Positions 1-10,860 of a stretch of DNA of 64,000 bases are shown here, in pieces. The notes beneath the pieces are model-generated. The model was given only the letters and a program-made list of their open reading frames with translations. It did no database searches and was not told where the DNA came from. Source of the DNA: Cordilura impudica (lineage: Eukaryota; Arthropoda; Insecta; Diptera; Scathophagidae). The position numbers and the translations under genes were made by a program. The DNA lies in contig OY821521.1 in the NCBI GenBank assembly GCA_963682025.1, positions 101,743,111 to 101,807,110 on the forward strand, in the 5' to 3' direction. Positions within the stretch are counted from its first letter, which is position 1. Every line of letters starts with the position of its first letter.

Positions 1-44
1 ATACACAAAATAATAACACATCTGGCAGCACGAAATTCTACAGC

Positions 45-525
45 TTAGCATTTATCCCCAAACTTACAGAAAATATACAATTGAGAGTTATAATAGCAGA
101 CAACAATATAATACATATTGGCACACAGAGCAAACAAAACAACGAAATCACTGTTCACGCAAACAAAAACAAAAACAGGAACAAGGGATAAAAGCAACGT
201 GGTATATGAGATAATATGTATTGGCAAAGAACAAGTAGAGTGTGGAAAAATTTATATAGGCACAACAAAGAGAAGCTTAGGTACGAGAATAGACGAACAT
301 GAAGCTGACATTAAAAAGCAAAAACTAACAACAGGTCTCTCTCAACATTGTTAAAAAAAACATACGGCCGACCTTAGCAATGTGAGGATCTTAGATCTAG
401 AAAAGAAAGTGGGGAAAAGGTATACATTGGAAAGTTTAAGAATCCAGCAAAAAGCAGATCAAGTTATAAATATAAAGGAAGATAGAGACGGCGCTAATTC
501 TAACTACATAATAGCAATAATTTAG
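45..525 (+). pseudogene. Penelope-like GIY-YIG endonuclease domain (C-terminal fragment, broken)
   Basis: An open frame at 118-354 contains SNVVYEIICIG, then GKIYIGTTKRSLGTRIDEHE, which is the GIY-YIG pattern: the tyrosine/YIG strand, the conserved arginine in SLGTR, and the following acidic/His segment. The frame stops at 352-354, but the same frame resumes directly (HTADLSNVRILDLEKK, then KRYTLESLRIQQ) and ends at TAG 523-525. This matches the usual C-terminal tail of Penelope proteins, so the TAA is an inactivating stop. Upstream, 45-117 reads LAFIPKLTENIQLRV in another frame, pointing to a frameshift near 118. The domain would nick DNA for target-primed insertion. Family call is firm; the exact Penelope lineage is not resolved. 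Confidence 0.8.
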
Positions 526-798
526 TTTAACTTCGACTGTGATATTGGCGATAGGATAATTACTGTGATATTTTATTTTTAATTATTTTACATTGATATA
601 TTTTTATTAATTAATTCTGTGTTTGTATCGTATGTTAAATGTTGTACAAAAACGGTGTAATACATTTTAAAGTAATGTAAAATTGACGAAAAGACTATAT
701 GTAAGTGTAATTATTTTATTGTTAAATTTATGGTTGTTTGTTATCACTATCGTTATTTTCCTTTATATATTTATATGGTTGCCAGATTCAATAAAATT

Positions 799-841
799 AA
801 TCCCTGAGGAGGTCGGAAAAATACCGACGAAACGTAGGATT
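799..841 (+). ncRNA. Hammerhead-ribozyme-like fold (type I) in Penelope-like 3' region
   Basis: Core elements occur in order. Helix I 5' strand AATCC (799-803) is followed by CTGAGGA (804-810, fitting CUGANGA). Helix II is GTCGG (812-816) with CCGAC (824-828) and a 7-nt loop. GAAA (829-832) comes next, then CG and TA (833-836), and helix I 3' strand GGATT (837-841). Predicted cleavage is after A836. Helix III would be only ACGU, too short for a hairpin in cis, so a dimeric form would be expected, as proposed for minimal hammerheads of Penelope-like elements and retrozymes. One extra G (811) sits between CUGANGA and helix II, a departure from the textbook core. Activity is not shown. Confidence 0.65.
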
Positions 842-890
842 GGAGAAAATGAAATAAACTAGTCTTTTATTTATTTTTAAAAGAATACCA

Positions 891-1383
891 GACCTTGAAA
901 GCCCAATTTAGAAAATTCTAAAAAAATCTAACAAAATCAAAATATAAAAAGGTCGATAAAAATTAAACATTTCATAATAAAATATAATAAACTAGCTGAG
1001 TCCGGTCCGCGTTGCTGGCCCGAAGAAAACATCTGGATTTTATATTGCATCTAAATTTTAATACCTTGAATATTGAATATTTTAACACCAGCGCCACCTA
1101 CAGGTGAAAAACTTTGTCAGCAACTTTAATTTTATGTACATAATATATGTTGCGAATTTGAGCTAAATTGGACCGTAAATAAATTTTTTGGGAAAATCTC
1201 GACCCCAGCGCCACCTATCAGGTACAAAAAAAAGTTATGCAAATCGGAGAAGCAAAGGAACATATGGTATGAATACGAAGTCGCTAGCATTAGTGGTTCA
1301 ACAGTTATTAGAGTACCAACATACGCACCAACGTTTTTATATATTAAGATTTTAAAAATATTCTAAAACAATTGATTTCTAAA
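891..1383. other. AT-rich spacer with a 13-bp direct repeat
   Basis: No coding signal is seen. The 13-mer CCAGCGCCACCTA occurs at 1088-1100 and 1205-1217 and stands out by its GC content. This may be a short unnamed repeat. Confidence 0.35.
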
Positions 1384-3346
1384 TTAATCTAGCAAATCGA
1401 AAACAGATTTTAATAAAATTAATTGGTTCTTGCATGGCAATTTTCGCTGTCCCGTTATAAAAGGATCCGAACTTAGGAGTAAACGATTAAACAAATCAGT
1501 ATTTGTTGAAACGCGTTAAGTTTTACGCGTGTGCTGGAGTCGAAATATTTGGATGTCTTTGTTCCTAGACTCTGCAGCTTCTTCAGAGAGCTCTCCAATC
1601 GATACCAGTGCATGTTCAATAACATCAGAAGCGTGAATTAAAATTTTGTGAATATTTCTTTGTCAGCTCCTTAGCAACATTAATTTTATAGCCTGAAGAC
1701 AAAGCTTGCAACAATGTTGCACACCTCTCAATAACATCTTTATCAAGGCCTGTTATTTCAGCAGATAAGCCAGCGTTGTTGAAGAAGTGTTGAAGTGTTT
1801 CCATCATTAGAAGACCCACTCCCTCCAGTTTTTGGCTTGTCGATTATTAGTCCCATTTTTATCGAAAATGTAATTGAATGTTCTGTTTTCTTTTAAAAAA
1901 TTGTGCTTTTCCTTCTAAGGACCTAATTTGCCATTGTTTTAGTTCAAGTCTATACGATACATGAAGAAAATATTCAAAAAATCTAATATATGCGTGCAAA
2001 GGTGACAATCCAAATTCATAGTAGTCTTTTTGAACTCCTCTTTGCAAACATTTTTCAATATTGTTCATTTCAGTGGGTTTCGCATTACATATGTAGCAGT
2101 TTGCAGATGAAGTTTGAGTTAAGGCATTACATACTTTACCATCCACCATTGTAAGTTGCAGAATATGTTCAATATGTATCATTTTCTGACCTGCTTTATA
2201 TTTGGTGGGAATTAGCTTTGTAATTTTTCTTTGAAATACAGCTCTTCATCGAGGGACGGTTGAACGGACTCTTTTTTAAATTGAAACCTGATAGGACGGC
2301 AGTAGCGGGTGGACGATGGGCAAGGATTGGAGCGGGACATATGACGTGACAAATAAATTACTATCTTCCATATTATTATCAAATTTTTGTTTCTATTCGC
2401 TGTGTCCCGAACTGCCATCAAAACCCCATTTTCCTGTTACTGTGAGGTCGTCTACACTAATCCAAAACTTCATTAAATACATTGATCTGTAGCTCCAGTA
2501 TCCGCGTAGCGGTATGGTCCAAAAGAATTTGCAGCTTAACTTCAGCGTGAGATTCGCTAACAGTTATTTGCTCTGGGTAACTTTTTTTTTCTTTCAATAT
2601 ACTTTCGTAGCAGGGGAAAAATGAACATCAATTTTACTATTTACAAAGCTTATTATTAACATATATTGTTGCTTTGTTAAATTTGCATCCGTTATAAGCG
2701 ATATTATTTCATTAGCATTTACTTGCATAATCGATGATTTCGCTTGTACGGTAGCAAAAGGCAAATCATCAGCAGTGGGCACATCAATTTTTGCTAGTTC
2801 TGCTATTCGTCGTCGCTTTGTTCTCCCTGAACACCCTGCAAAACTTATTCTAGGACGTCCTCGAGCTTGATGTGAGCCTGATGCTTGTGGTTCTAGTAAA
2901 ATTGACTCTTTTTGAGCACACCATTCAAAATATGTTTTCAAAACATTTAATTTTGTACAACTGCATTTTTTCCAAAACTCGGCAATTTGTTTGCAATTGT
3001 AATTTAGGCATTTTTTTAGTTGACTTGCCTCGAATGTGAAGCCCTCATTTTCAATATCGTTTTTAAATACATTGTATACTTTTCTATCTTTGTCAGCATT
3101 TGAACCGATTTCTAAGCACCAAATATCAAAAATATATATGCGCGAAAGTTCGCATTGATAAGATGCACCTTTTGCAAAAAACAATGTATAATAGAATGAA
3201 ATTAAAAATATTATAAGCCAATCGAAAAGAAAAGACCAAACACATTTCGTAACATGTAAAACAATAACATAAAATATAATAAAACAAAACAACAACACCG
3301 CACAAAGTTGCACATCAGAAAGATGTCGCAAAAACAATGATACCAT
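1384..3346 (-). pseudogene. Transib-family (RAG1-related) transposase, degenerate
   Basis: Reading on the minus strand. The N-terminal block (2594-3346) includes GRPRISFAGCSGRTKRRRI, a Transib-type basic segment. 2212-2421 gives NPCPSSTRYCRPIRFQFKKE. 1859-2182 gives TMVDGKVCNAL, CYICNAKPTEMNN (Cys pair) and FGLSPLHAYIRFFE. 1625-1819 gives the AEITGLDKDVIERC segment. 1384-1650 gives HASDVIEHALVSIGELSEEA and SSDPFITGQRKLP. The SEEA glutamate corresponds to the catalytic E of Transib/RAG1, and the D of MVDGK to the second catalytic D. The first D region (normally WGCDGSSGHS) reads KMGF-stop-WQFGTQ, so the residue is lost. Stops, frameshifts and a deletion of roughly 40 codons before HASDVIEH make it a relic. 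The membrane-like N-terminus of the first frame is probably not native. No CAC-type terminal repeats were found. Confidence 0.85.
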
Positions 3347-3656
3347 TTTGATCTGTGGGAGCTAACACAAAGACGGGCACTTGATGGCAGCTGATATTAC
3401 AAGTTTAGAATCTTAAAATGTTGACTAATATTAAGAAATAAATCCCAATGGAGGAATCAGGAGGGAACACAACTAAAACTTTAACTGAAATTGAAATATA
3501 TGTACGAGTGAACACTAACAATAGCACTGGGCAAATATTGATTGTATAACAAATTCACAACAATCTAAAGACATTAAAATTATTTTAAATTAACGTTAGT
3601 ACCTTTCACTTCAATATTTTTTCAAAAGAGAACAGTTTTATATCGTTTTAATTGAT

Positions 3657-4035
3657 TTATGCCGGTTTTCTCAATGTATCGTCAAACTGCCTGTTACTTA
3701 ACCAGGACATAAATTTATTGGACCGATAAACTGCCGGTTAATAAATTTGGTTTTCTCAATGTACCAACAAAAACATTTTTTTCAGTTGGCAATGCCTCTC
3801 AAAATACGTATGAAAGTTGGGAGAATTGTTTTCAGTTGGCAATGCCTCTCAAAATTGATATGAAATTTTGTGTGAATAATTTATCTGTACGATAAATAAA
3901 TAATTGGCAGATGAGTGCCGGTTAGTTTTGCGACAAAATAGAAGCAAACCAGACATTGAGAAAACCAAATTTCTTTAATCGGCAGTTTCTCGTTGGGATA
4001 AAAGATAATCGCCTATTGACAAATCCGGCATTAAA
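3657..4035. mobile_element. MITE with nested terminal inverted repeats
   Basis: Outer termini TTTATGCCGGTTTTCTCAAT (from 3657) and its near complement ending at 4035 enclose a second, perfect 20-bp inverted pair at 3743-3762 and 3953-3972. That pair extends into ACTGCCGGTTAAT versus ATCGGCAGT. The interior has a direct duplication of TTTTCAGTTGGCAATGCC (about 3779 and 3829). There is no coding capacity. Superfamily is unknown and no convincing target duplication was found. Confidence 0.6.
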
Positions 4036-4672
4036 GTTTCAATTTTTTTTCAACCTGCTCACACTGCAAGAACCAACTAATAACATGCTCTCTCTTTTGA
4101 AGCTGTTCGTTAAGAGTACGGTTGGAATGAAACAAAAACAACAATATTTTTAAGAAGTTTGCTCTTATGGGAGGTAGTGATGACACATTTGTTGACAAAC
4201 TTATGACATTATTTTTGGCCTATGGCACCGACCACTGAGCGATCGTGGCCATAATTAGTATGGTCCCATATTTTTCGCAAAAAACATATATAGGTATATC
4301 GGGAGCTAGCTTCATATGGAGACTACACACAATAGGAATTCCATTAGCAATAGTAAAATTTAATCAGGTAAAAAATATTTTTATTGTAATTCTTAAAGAA
4401 ATATTTAAAAATGCAATAGTTTTTTCATTAACTACAGTATAAATATAATTCTCATGAAATTTATGTAGAAAAATAAATTCCATTAATCAATCAAACTTTT
4501 TATGAAAATTATTAAGCTAATTAAATTGAGGGAACTAAATTAAATATGTTATAACATGAGCAATTCTTAAATATTTGTGATTAAAAACATCTAATTCTAT
4601 TAACAAAATATATTTTAAATCGAAAATGTGTTCACAGATCTTGCCACAAATTGTTGGTAAATTTAATACAAA
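4036..4672. other. AT-rich stretch, nothing recognised
   Basis: Only short chance open frames (such as 4245-4442) are present, with no family resemblance. Confidence 0.4.
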
Positions 4673-4990
4673 CTAGTATAGCGCAGCACTCGAAATTCGA
4701 GTGCAAATTCTAGGAAATCTTATTTTTTCATTAAAGTTTTGTCTTCCAATGTTTTTTTTATCTATATACATATATATAAAATTTATGAATATTTAAATGA
4801 GTTAATCAATGTTAATCAATTTTAGCAATTCACAATGCAACACAGAGCATCTGATATATAATTTAAATCATTCGCATTAACAGGACGTAACGAATTATTA
4901 TAAATATTTTTTTTTATTTAACTTAATATATTTCTAAGACAGATTAAACATAGATTTTAACATTCTCAGCTTCTCCTACATATGAACTAT
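4673..4990 (-). mobile_element. Helitron-like element, 3' terminal part (copy C)
   Basis: Read on the minus strand, the hairpin GCACTCGAA-T-TTCGAGTGC (plus 4686-4704) is followed about 10 nt later by CTAG(T) (plus 4673-4676). This is the hairpin-then-CTAGT arrangement of Helitron 3' ends. The same hairpin and flanking CTAGGAAAT block recur at 18740 and 38754. The inner boundary is not visible, and the minisatellite at 5020-5550 may be part of the same element. Confidence 0.5.
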
Positions 4991-5019
4991 AACTATGCCA
5001 ATTTTCACACAAGTCTGTC

Positions 5020-5550
5020 TGTCGTGGGTCAGCCCCATTCCCCCTTATCCTATTGATCTGAAACTTGGCCCATAGTCTTGTTGTGACCACAGAATAATTT
5101 TGGGGTAGTCACACAAAGTCACGGAGTGATCTAAATGTCATTTCCCCTAATCCGATCGATCTGAAACTTGGTCCGTACACTTGCTGTGAAAAACAGATTA
5201 CCTTTGACTTGGTCACGCACAGTCACGTATGGTCACGCACAGACATGGATAGATTTAAAACGGATTTCCCCTCATTCAATCAATCTGAAACTTGGTCGAT
5301 ATACCTGCTGTAAAGAAAAATTAACTTCGACAGAGTCACGCATTTCCCCTTGTCCAATCGATCTGAAGCTTGGTAGATAGACTTGCTGTGAAAAAAGATT
5401 AACTTTGACATAGTCGCGCACAGTCACGGAGAGATTAAATCCTCACTTACCCTCATCCGATCAATCTGAAACATTGTCCATAGGCTTGTTGTGACCAAAG
5501 ATTAATTTTAAAATAGTTACGCACAGTCACGGAGAGTTTCAAAACTCATA
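5020..5550. repeat. Degenerate minisatellite, about five units of ~105 bp
   Basis: Repeated blocks share ATCGATCTGAAACTTGG, CTTGCTGTGA, GACTTGGTCACGCACAG and TCACGGAGAG. The CTGAAACTTGG-type core recurs near 5059, 5161, 5285, 5360 and 5465. Spacings of 75-124 bp show indels between units. Non-coding. Confidence 0.75.
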
Positions 5551-5604
5551 TGCATAAGGAAAGAAAGAGTTTTAATAAAAACTTTGTTTTAATTGGCTAC
5601 ATTA

Positions 5605-6117
5605 TTATACCCTATGTGGTTTGGGTATAATGACTTTGTGCTGCTGTTTGTAAATACCAAAAATATTTGACCTAGACCCATCTTTTATTATACCGATCGA
5701 ATCAGAATCACTAACTGATTCGATTTAACGATGTCCGCCCGTGTGTTCGTCCGTCCGTCCGTCCATCCGTCCGTCTTTGTGTCATGTAAACCTTGAAATC
5801 AAACTGCAGGTCGCAAATATGAATATATTTTGATGAAATTTGGTACATGAGCTTTTATCGGCCATAGGATGAACGCTGTTGAAATTGGTGAGAATCGGTC
5901 CATGTTCAGACCTAGCCCCCATACAAATGACCCCTATAAAATCGACATAAATTGCCATAAGATCCAAATTGCCATATAGATCTTACTCAAATTGGGTTTG
6001 TATTCGTTTATTACATCCATTAATGATTAATCTAAAAATGATCCCTATGGGACAACTTTTAGTCATAGGCCCCATATAGAGCTGCTTCCCGATCTTCACT
6101 TAAATCTATCAAAAAAC
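5605..6117 (+). mobile_element. mini-me-like repeat (family 1), 3' truncated
   Basis: Starts with the family hairpin TATACCC...GGGTATA, followed by GACTTTGTGCTGCTGTTTGT, the GTCC/GTCT tetranucleotide tract (about 5752-5776) and ATGAATATATTTTGATGAAA. It stops at AAATCTATCAAAAAACAAA, where an inverted copy begins. The element class (mini-me, with a GTCY proto-microsatellite) is assigned from memory of the dipteran family. Confidence 0.7.
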
Positions 6118-6882
6118 AAATAAGAAAATTATAGTCGGTCTAGACCGACCATACGATACCCTATACAATGGGTTTGAAACCCTATCTCTTCGGTCCAACT
6201 GACTGGATAGAGAAAATAAGCAAAACCCAAATTTGAGTGGGATTTTTATTAATTTTTTTGGCTACAGATATCTATATGGGGACTAGGCCCCAAAATGGAC
6301 CGATAATGACCATGTTTGGTAAAGTCTCTTGTATTTTGCAAAAATATATACAAACAAAATTTGAGAAGAATCAGTGCAATATTTTTGTATCTTGATAGAT
6401 TTAAGTGAAGATCGGGAAGCAGCTCTATATGGGGCCTATGACAGAGTTGTTCAATAGGGATCATTTTTGGACTACTGATTAATGGATGTAATAAATATAT
6501 ACAAACCCAATTTGACTAAGATTTATATGATAATTTGGATCTTATGGCAATTTATGTTGATTTCGTAGGTGTCATTTGTATGGGGGCTAGGTCTGAACAT
6601 GGACTGATTCTCACCAATTTGAACACCGTTTATTCTATGGCCGACTAAAGCTTATATACCAAACTTCATCGATATATATTCATATTTGCGACCTGCAGTT
6701 TGATTACAAGCTTTACATGGACACACAGACGGACGGACGGACGGACATCGCTAAATCGAATCAGAAAGTGATTGCGAGTCGATCGGTATAATAAAAGATG
6801 GTTGTAGGCCAAATATTTTTGGTAGTTACAAACAGCAGCACAAAGTCATTATACCCAAACCACATAGTGGTATAGGGTATAA
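6117..6882 (-). mobile_element. mini-me-like repeat (family 1), near full length
   Basis: Begins with AAGTAAG-type end and the palindrome ATAGTCGGTCTAGACCGA (imperfect here), passes the GGAC tract at about 6727-6747 and ends at the GTGGTATAGGGTATA hairpin. Inverted relative to the preceding copy. Confidence 0.75.
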
Positions 6883-6885
6883 AAA

Positions 6886-7250
6886 GCAAGTAAGAAAAAA
6901 ATTATAGTCTGTCTAGACCGACTATACGATACCCTATACCATGCGTCTAGAGACCCTACCTCTCAGGCCCAACTAACTGGATATTGAAAATAAGCATAAA
7001 CAAAATTTGAGTGGGATTTTTATTATTTTTTTTTGCTGCAGATGTGAAAAAGTTCATATCGGATGCTATATCTATATGGGGACTTGGCCCCAAAATGGAC
7101 CGATCCTGACCATATTTGGCAAAGTCTCTTGTATTTTGTAAAAATATATACAAACAATATTTGAGAAGAATCAGTGCAATATTTTTTTCCTTGATAGATT
7201 TAAGTGAAGATCGGAAAGCAGCTCTATATGGGGACTATGACTAAGAGTTG
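6886..7250 (-). mobile_element. mini-me-like repeat (family 1), partial
   Basis: Starts GCAAGTAAGAAAAAAATTAT and follows the family until about 7250, where sequence switches to the plus orientation. Confidence 0.65.
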
Positions 7251-7858
7251 TCCATGTAAACGTTGTAATCAAACTACAGGTCGAAAATATGAATATATTT
7301 TGATGAAATTTGGAATGTAAGCTTCCATCGGCCATAGGATGAACGCTATTGAAATTCGTGAAATTCGGTTTATATTCAGACCTAGTCCCCATACAAATGA
7401 CTCCTATGTAATCGACATAAATTGTCATAAGATCCAAATTTGCATATAGATCTCAGTCAAATTGGGTTTGTATGTGTTTACTATATCTATTAATCAGTAA
7501 TCCAAAAATAATCCCTATAGGACAATTCTTAGTCATAGGCCCCATATAGAGCTTCGTCATTTAAATCTATCAAAAAACAAATGTGTGGCACAGATTTTTC
7601 TCAAATTTGGTTTGTATATATTCTTTCATATTTGAATTTACCAAATATGGTCAGAATTAGTTATTTTTCGACCTAGTCCCCATATATATATAGCACCAGA
7701 TATGAACTTTTTCATATCTGCAACCAAAAAAATTAATAACAATACCACACAAATTTGGTTTATGCTTAGTTAGTTAGACCAAAGAGATGGGGACTCTAAA
7801 CCATGGTATACGGTATCGTATAGTCGTTCTAGATCGCCTATAATTTTCTTATTTGTTT
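7251..7858 (+). mobile_element. mini-me-like repeat (family 1), 5' truncated
   Basis: Begins inside the family at CATGTAAACGTTGTAATCAA and ends with the degenerate terminal palindrome and TAATTTTCTTATTTGTTT. Together with 6886-7250 it forms a head-to-head fused pair. Confidence 0.65.
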
Positions 7859-8490
7859 ATTTATAATTTGTGTTTTGATGAATTTAAGATATTTATTTTT
7901 CCACTTATATTGTAATATATGTTAGGTTCTAATGTTTACTATAAAATAACCGAAAATCGAATAAAGCTTAAGGAAAGTTAATAAAGTCTAATGATGAGAA
8001 CTATTTCCTGTAGGCCTTACAGAAATAATTCACTAAGCTTGATAAACAGACGGAAAAATTTTTAAATAAAATATCTTGTATATAATCAATTAACAATAAA
8101 TATTAGCAGTTAGTTTAAGGGATAATTAATTCGATTTTAATTACATCATTAATAAAGGGATCTATTCTTCAAACTATATCTAAGGAAATCGGAAACATTA
8201 TTAATCATAATTGAAATTAAAGAACGCTAAAAGGTAGTGTAGTTTTTGTACTGTTTTTATAATAGCTTATTGCTATTTTGATATAGTGGTTATAATTTCT
8301 GTTATAATTATATGCCAATTAAATCCCACTAAATGTATTACATCGACAATATTTTGTACATTTATGGCCTCACGATTTTTCCAAAGCTCTTAATTTAGGG
8401 TATATTTTTCAGTCCGTATAGACCGAGTTTAATTTCTTATTAATATGTAAATAGCTAATTCAGATAAAAATATTTTTAAATCTGCCTTTT
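7859..8490. other. AT-rich stretch, nothing recognised
   Basis: No open frame of note and no repeat was recognised. Confidence 0.4.
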
Positions 8491-9000
8491 TATACCCTCC
8501 ACTCCAGTGTGCAGAGGGTATATATAAGTTTGTCATTCCGTTTGTAATAATTAGAAAAAAATTTCTGGACCCCATAAAATATATATAGTTGTGATCCTTA
8601 TAACAAGCGAAGTTGATATAGTGATGTCCGTCTGTCCGGCTGTCCGTCTGTCCCTCTGTCCGTCTGTGGAAATCACGATGACGGCTTCAATCGGATAGCT
8701 AGGGTGCTCGTTGGTATAAAAAATGATTCACTAACATCCTGAGAAGTTTGGTATTTAAAATCGTTCAAACCGGTTAATCTGGTCCCGAGAATTGAGCGAA
8801 GAATTAAAAAAAGTCATGAGAAAATATGATTTGAATATGTGTTCTTGTGATAACGTCCTCAATAGGGCAGCTAGGGCGCTTGTTTTTAGTGAGAATGATT
8901 CACTAATATCATGAGAAGGTTCCTGTTTTTAAATCATGACAATAGGTTTCACAGGTGCCGAGAAATCACTGAAAAGGTAAAAAAAAATATGACGTTTTCC
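8491..9000 (+). mobile_element. mini-me-like repeat (family 2), diverged copy
   Basis: Starts TATACCCTCCACTCCAGTGT with a short terminal stem against GCAGAGGGTATA, then GTTTGTCATTCCGTTTGTAA. The GTCY tract lies at 8626-8668, followed by GGAAATCACGATGACGG and GATTCACTAA blocks. Homologous on the opposite strand to 24425-25245 and 28460-29301, but clearly more diverged than they are from each other. Confidence 0.7.
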
Positions 9001-9534
9001 TATATTGTTTTCCTAAATTTTGTATTTTGTCATAGCTGTGCATGTTGTTTTTGTGGTCGTTGTATTAATACTAAAAAATTCATCAATATCAATATTTTTT
9101 GGAGTAATATTTAAGTTAATTAATTAATAAAATAAACTATATAAAATCAATATCAATATTCTGCGATTTTTATAACATCACAAAATGTTACAAATTGATA
9201 CATACTACTGTTGCCAATATCAAAATACTATAAATAATATTCATATATTCTGTATATGTATATCCATAATAAGCGCATATTAAAATAAATCGGTATTTTA
9301 TTTTATTTTTACAGAATTCTGAAATTTTTAGAGTTGAAAAAATAGTATGGTTTTAAGAGTGTATTTTTAGTACATGTATAAACCCTGCATACTTGCATTC
9401 AAAAGTAGTAGGTAGGTAAACCATAAAATATTTATTTACCTTGTAAAAAAATTGGTGTTTAGAGAAATACTATTTTTTGTCAAATGTTAATTACAATAAA
9501 TTTTTAAAATTTGTTATTTAATGTCGGTACGGAG
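9001..9534. other. AT-rich stretch, nothing recognised
   Basis: No coding or structured signal was recognised. Confidence 0.35.
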
Positions 9535-9790
9535 GCAAACGCCATTCCCAAAATTTTTTTTCAACAGTTATCCACATTAAGAATAACCGCGGAGCTCAGC
9601 TCAATCAATGTGCAATGATCGAGCCTTGCCCTGGGAAACATGCATTTATGCTTTTCTTAACGCAAACGCCATTCCCAACTACCAAAAATTTTTGACACGA
9701 GCTATTCATATTATGAATAGTCGCGGAGCTCAAATCAATCATAGTGCAATGATGAAGCTTCGCCCTGGGAAAAATATATTCATGTTTTTC
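9535..9790. repeat. Two-copy tandem duplication, ~127-bp unit
   Basis: GCAAACGCCATTCCCAA begins both units (9535 and 9662). Each continues with CGCGGAGCTCA, TCAATCA(A/T)(A/T)GTGCAATGAT, CCCTGGGAAA and ends TTTTCTTA. Divergence between units suggests an old duplication. The second unit contains the short palindrome CTATTCAT-ATT-ATGAATAG. Confidence 0.7.
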
Positions 9791-9998
9791 TTAGCACAAA
9801 CCGAACTTCTTATGGCACATTAAAAATAAACTAATTGAGAAGTACAATTCATCATTACGCTGTATTATAATACTATTTTCTTATTTTACTGGTAGCTAGT
9901 AAACAAAGTGATCGTATCATTGTGAACGAAATAGAATTGAAATTGTGTGCAGATTTGTTTTACTTAAAAACCCTGTTTCTACAGATAGTGAATAAAAT

Positions 9999-10364
9999 CC
10001 CAGTAAGCATTTTATGCCATAAATGATCATGTAGAGTCTTTTTGACTCATATGTGCTATTAAAACAGGTATAAATGCGACCTTTTGCTGATCACAAAATA
10101 TTCTTTTGTTGGGATTAAATATTACCTTACCCGCGCATCTTCTTGAGAGTCCTTTTTATGCGCTTTTCTGATCAGTTTCGACTTATTTTTGAGTCTTATT
10201 TAATGTAATTTTTCTATAAATCACTTTTTAAGAGCAAGCAAAAAGCATTATCTAGTCTTTTTCTAATAGCGCATGTGATTAATCAGTTTTTAATCATCAA
10301 AAGTGCTCGAAGAAGACACAGTAAGGTATTTTTTGTTAAAACAATCTTCGAAATGATGACTGGG
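9999..10364. mobile_element. MITE with CCCAGT termini
   Basis: Termini CCCAGTAAGCATTT (9999-10012) and, inverted, CCCAGTCATCATTT (ending 10364). Internal inverted similarity (ATTACCTTAC...TCTTCTT versus AAATACCTTAC...TCTTCTT) extends the pairing. No open frame. The terminus resembles that of the element at 25325-26109. Confidence 0.5.
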
Positions 10365-10860
10365 ATATCGTATATTTTTGTTAACACACAAACATATGCA
10401 TAGCAGCACGAGTAAACCGAACTCTAATTGGCTTCTTATATGTATGCAGCCGAACAAAAATGAAAATACTCACCAAAGAGTAAAGTATTCATTCAGTCTT
10501 ATGGAAGCTTTTGAACAAAGCAAGTCTACGTCGCGTTGTCTTGTGAATTTTTACATTATTTTTTAATAGGTACTAGTGATGCCAAGAGATTTTTTCAGAA
10601 ATCTCTACGCTTATGAAAAAAATTCCCTTTTTTCCCTACAACTACTTTTTTTTAAATTTATTTTTAATTTGTACATTTTCAATTTCAATTATGTAAAAAT
10701 AACATAAAAACAAAGAAAAAAAATATAAAAAATAAGATAAAAATATCATGAGAATTACATAAGAATAATATAAAAAACATACAGATATTATAAAAAAAAT
10801 ATTTTTACAATTCTATATAATTCATCTTTTTGTTATGGTTAGATGTGCATTTAAAATTTA
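10365..10860. other. AT-rich low-complexity stretch
   Basis: Long A and T runs; the small open frame at 10378-10566 has no recognisable family. Confidence 0.35.

Larger units (their letters stand above)
1..890 (+). mobile_element. Penelope-like element, 3' portion (5' truncated by window edge)
   Basis: The segment holds the last part of a Penelope-like retroelement: a GIY-YIG endonuclease reading (45-525), an AT-rich 3' untranslated stretch, then a hammerhead-ribozyme-like fold (799-841). Penelope-like elements encode a reverse transcriptase followed by a C-terminal GIY-YIG domain, and hammerhead motifs are known from their flanking repeats. The reverse transcriptase would lie left of the window. 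The right boundary near 890 is a guess, because no target duplication could be identified. There is no sign of activity: the coding part carries a frameshift and a stop. Confidence 0.75.

Noticed and set aside
3140..3346. Hydrophobic, membrane-like N-terminus of the 250-codon frame at 2594-3346
   Set aside because: Upstream of the recognisable Transib blocks; T-rich DNA read in frame gives F/L/I/V by chance, so no membrane role is claimed.
5752..5776. Regular GTCC/GTCT repeats at many sites, considered as CRISPR or telomere-like arrays
   Set aside because: No spacers; the tetranucleotide tract is an integral part of the mini-me-like repeats.
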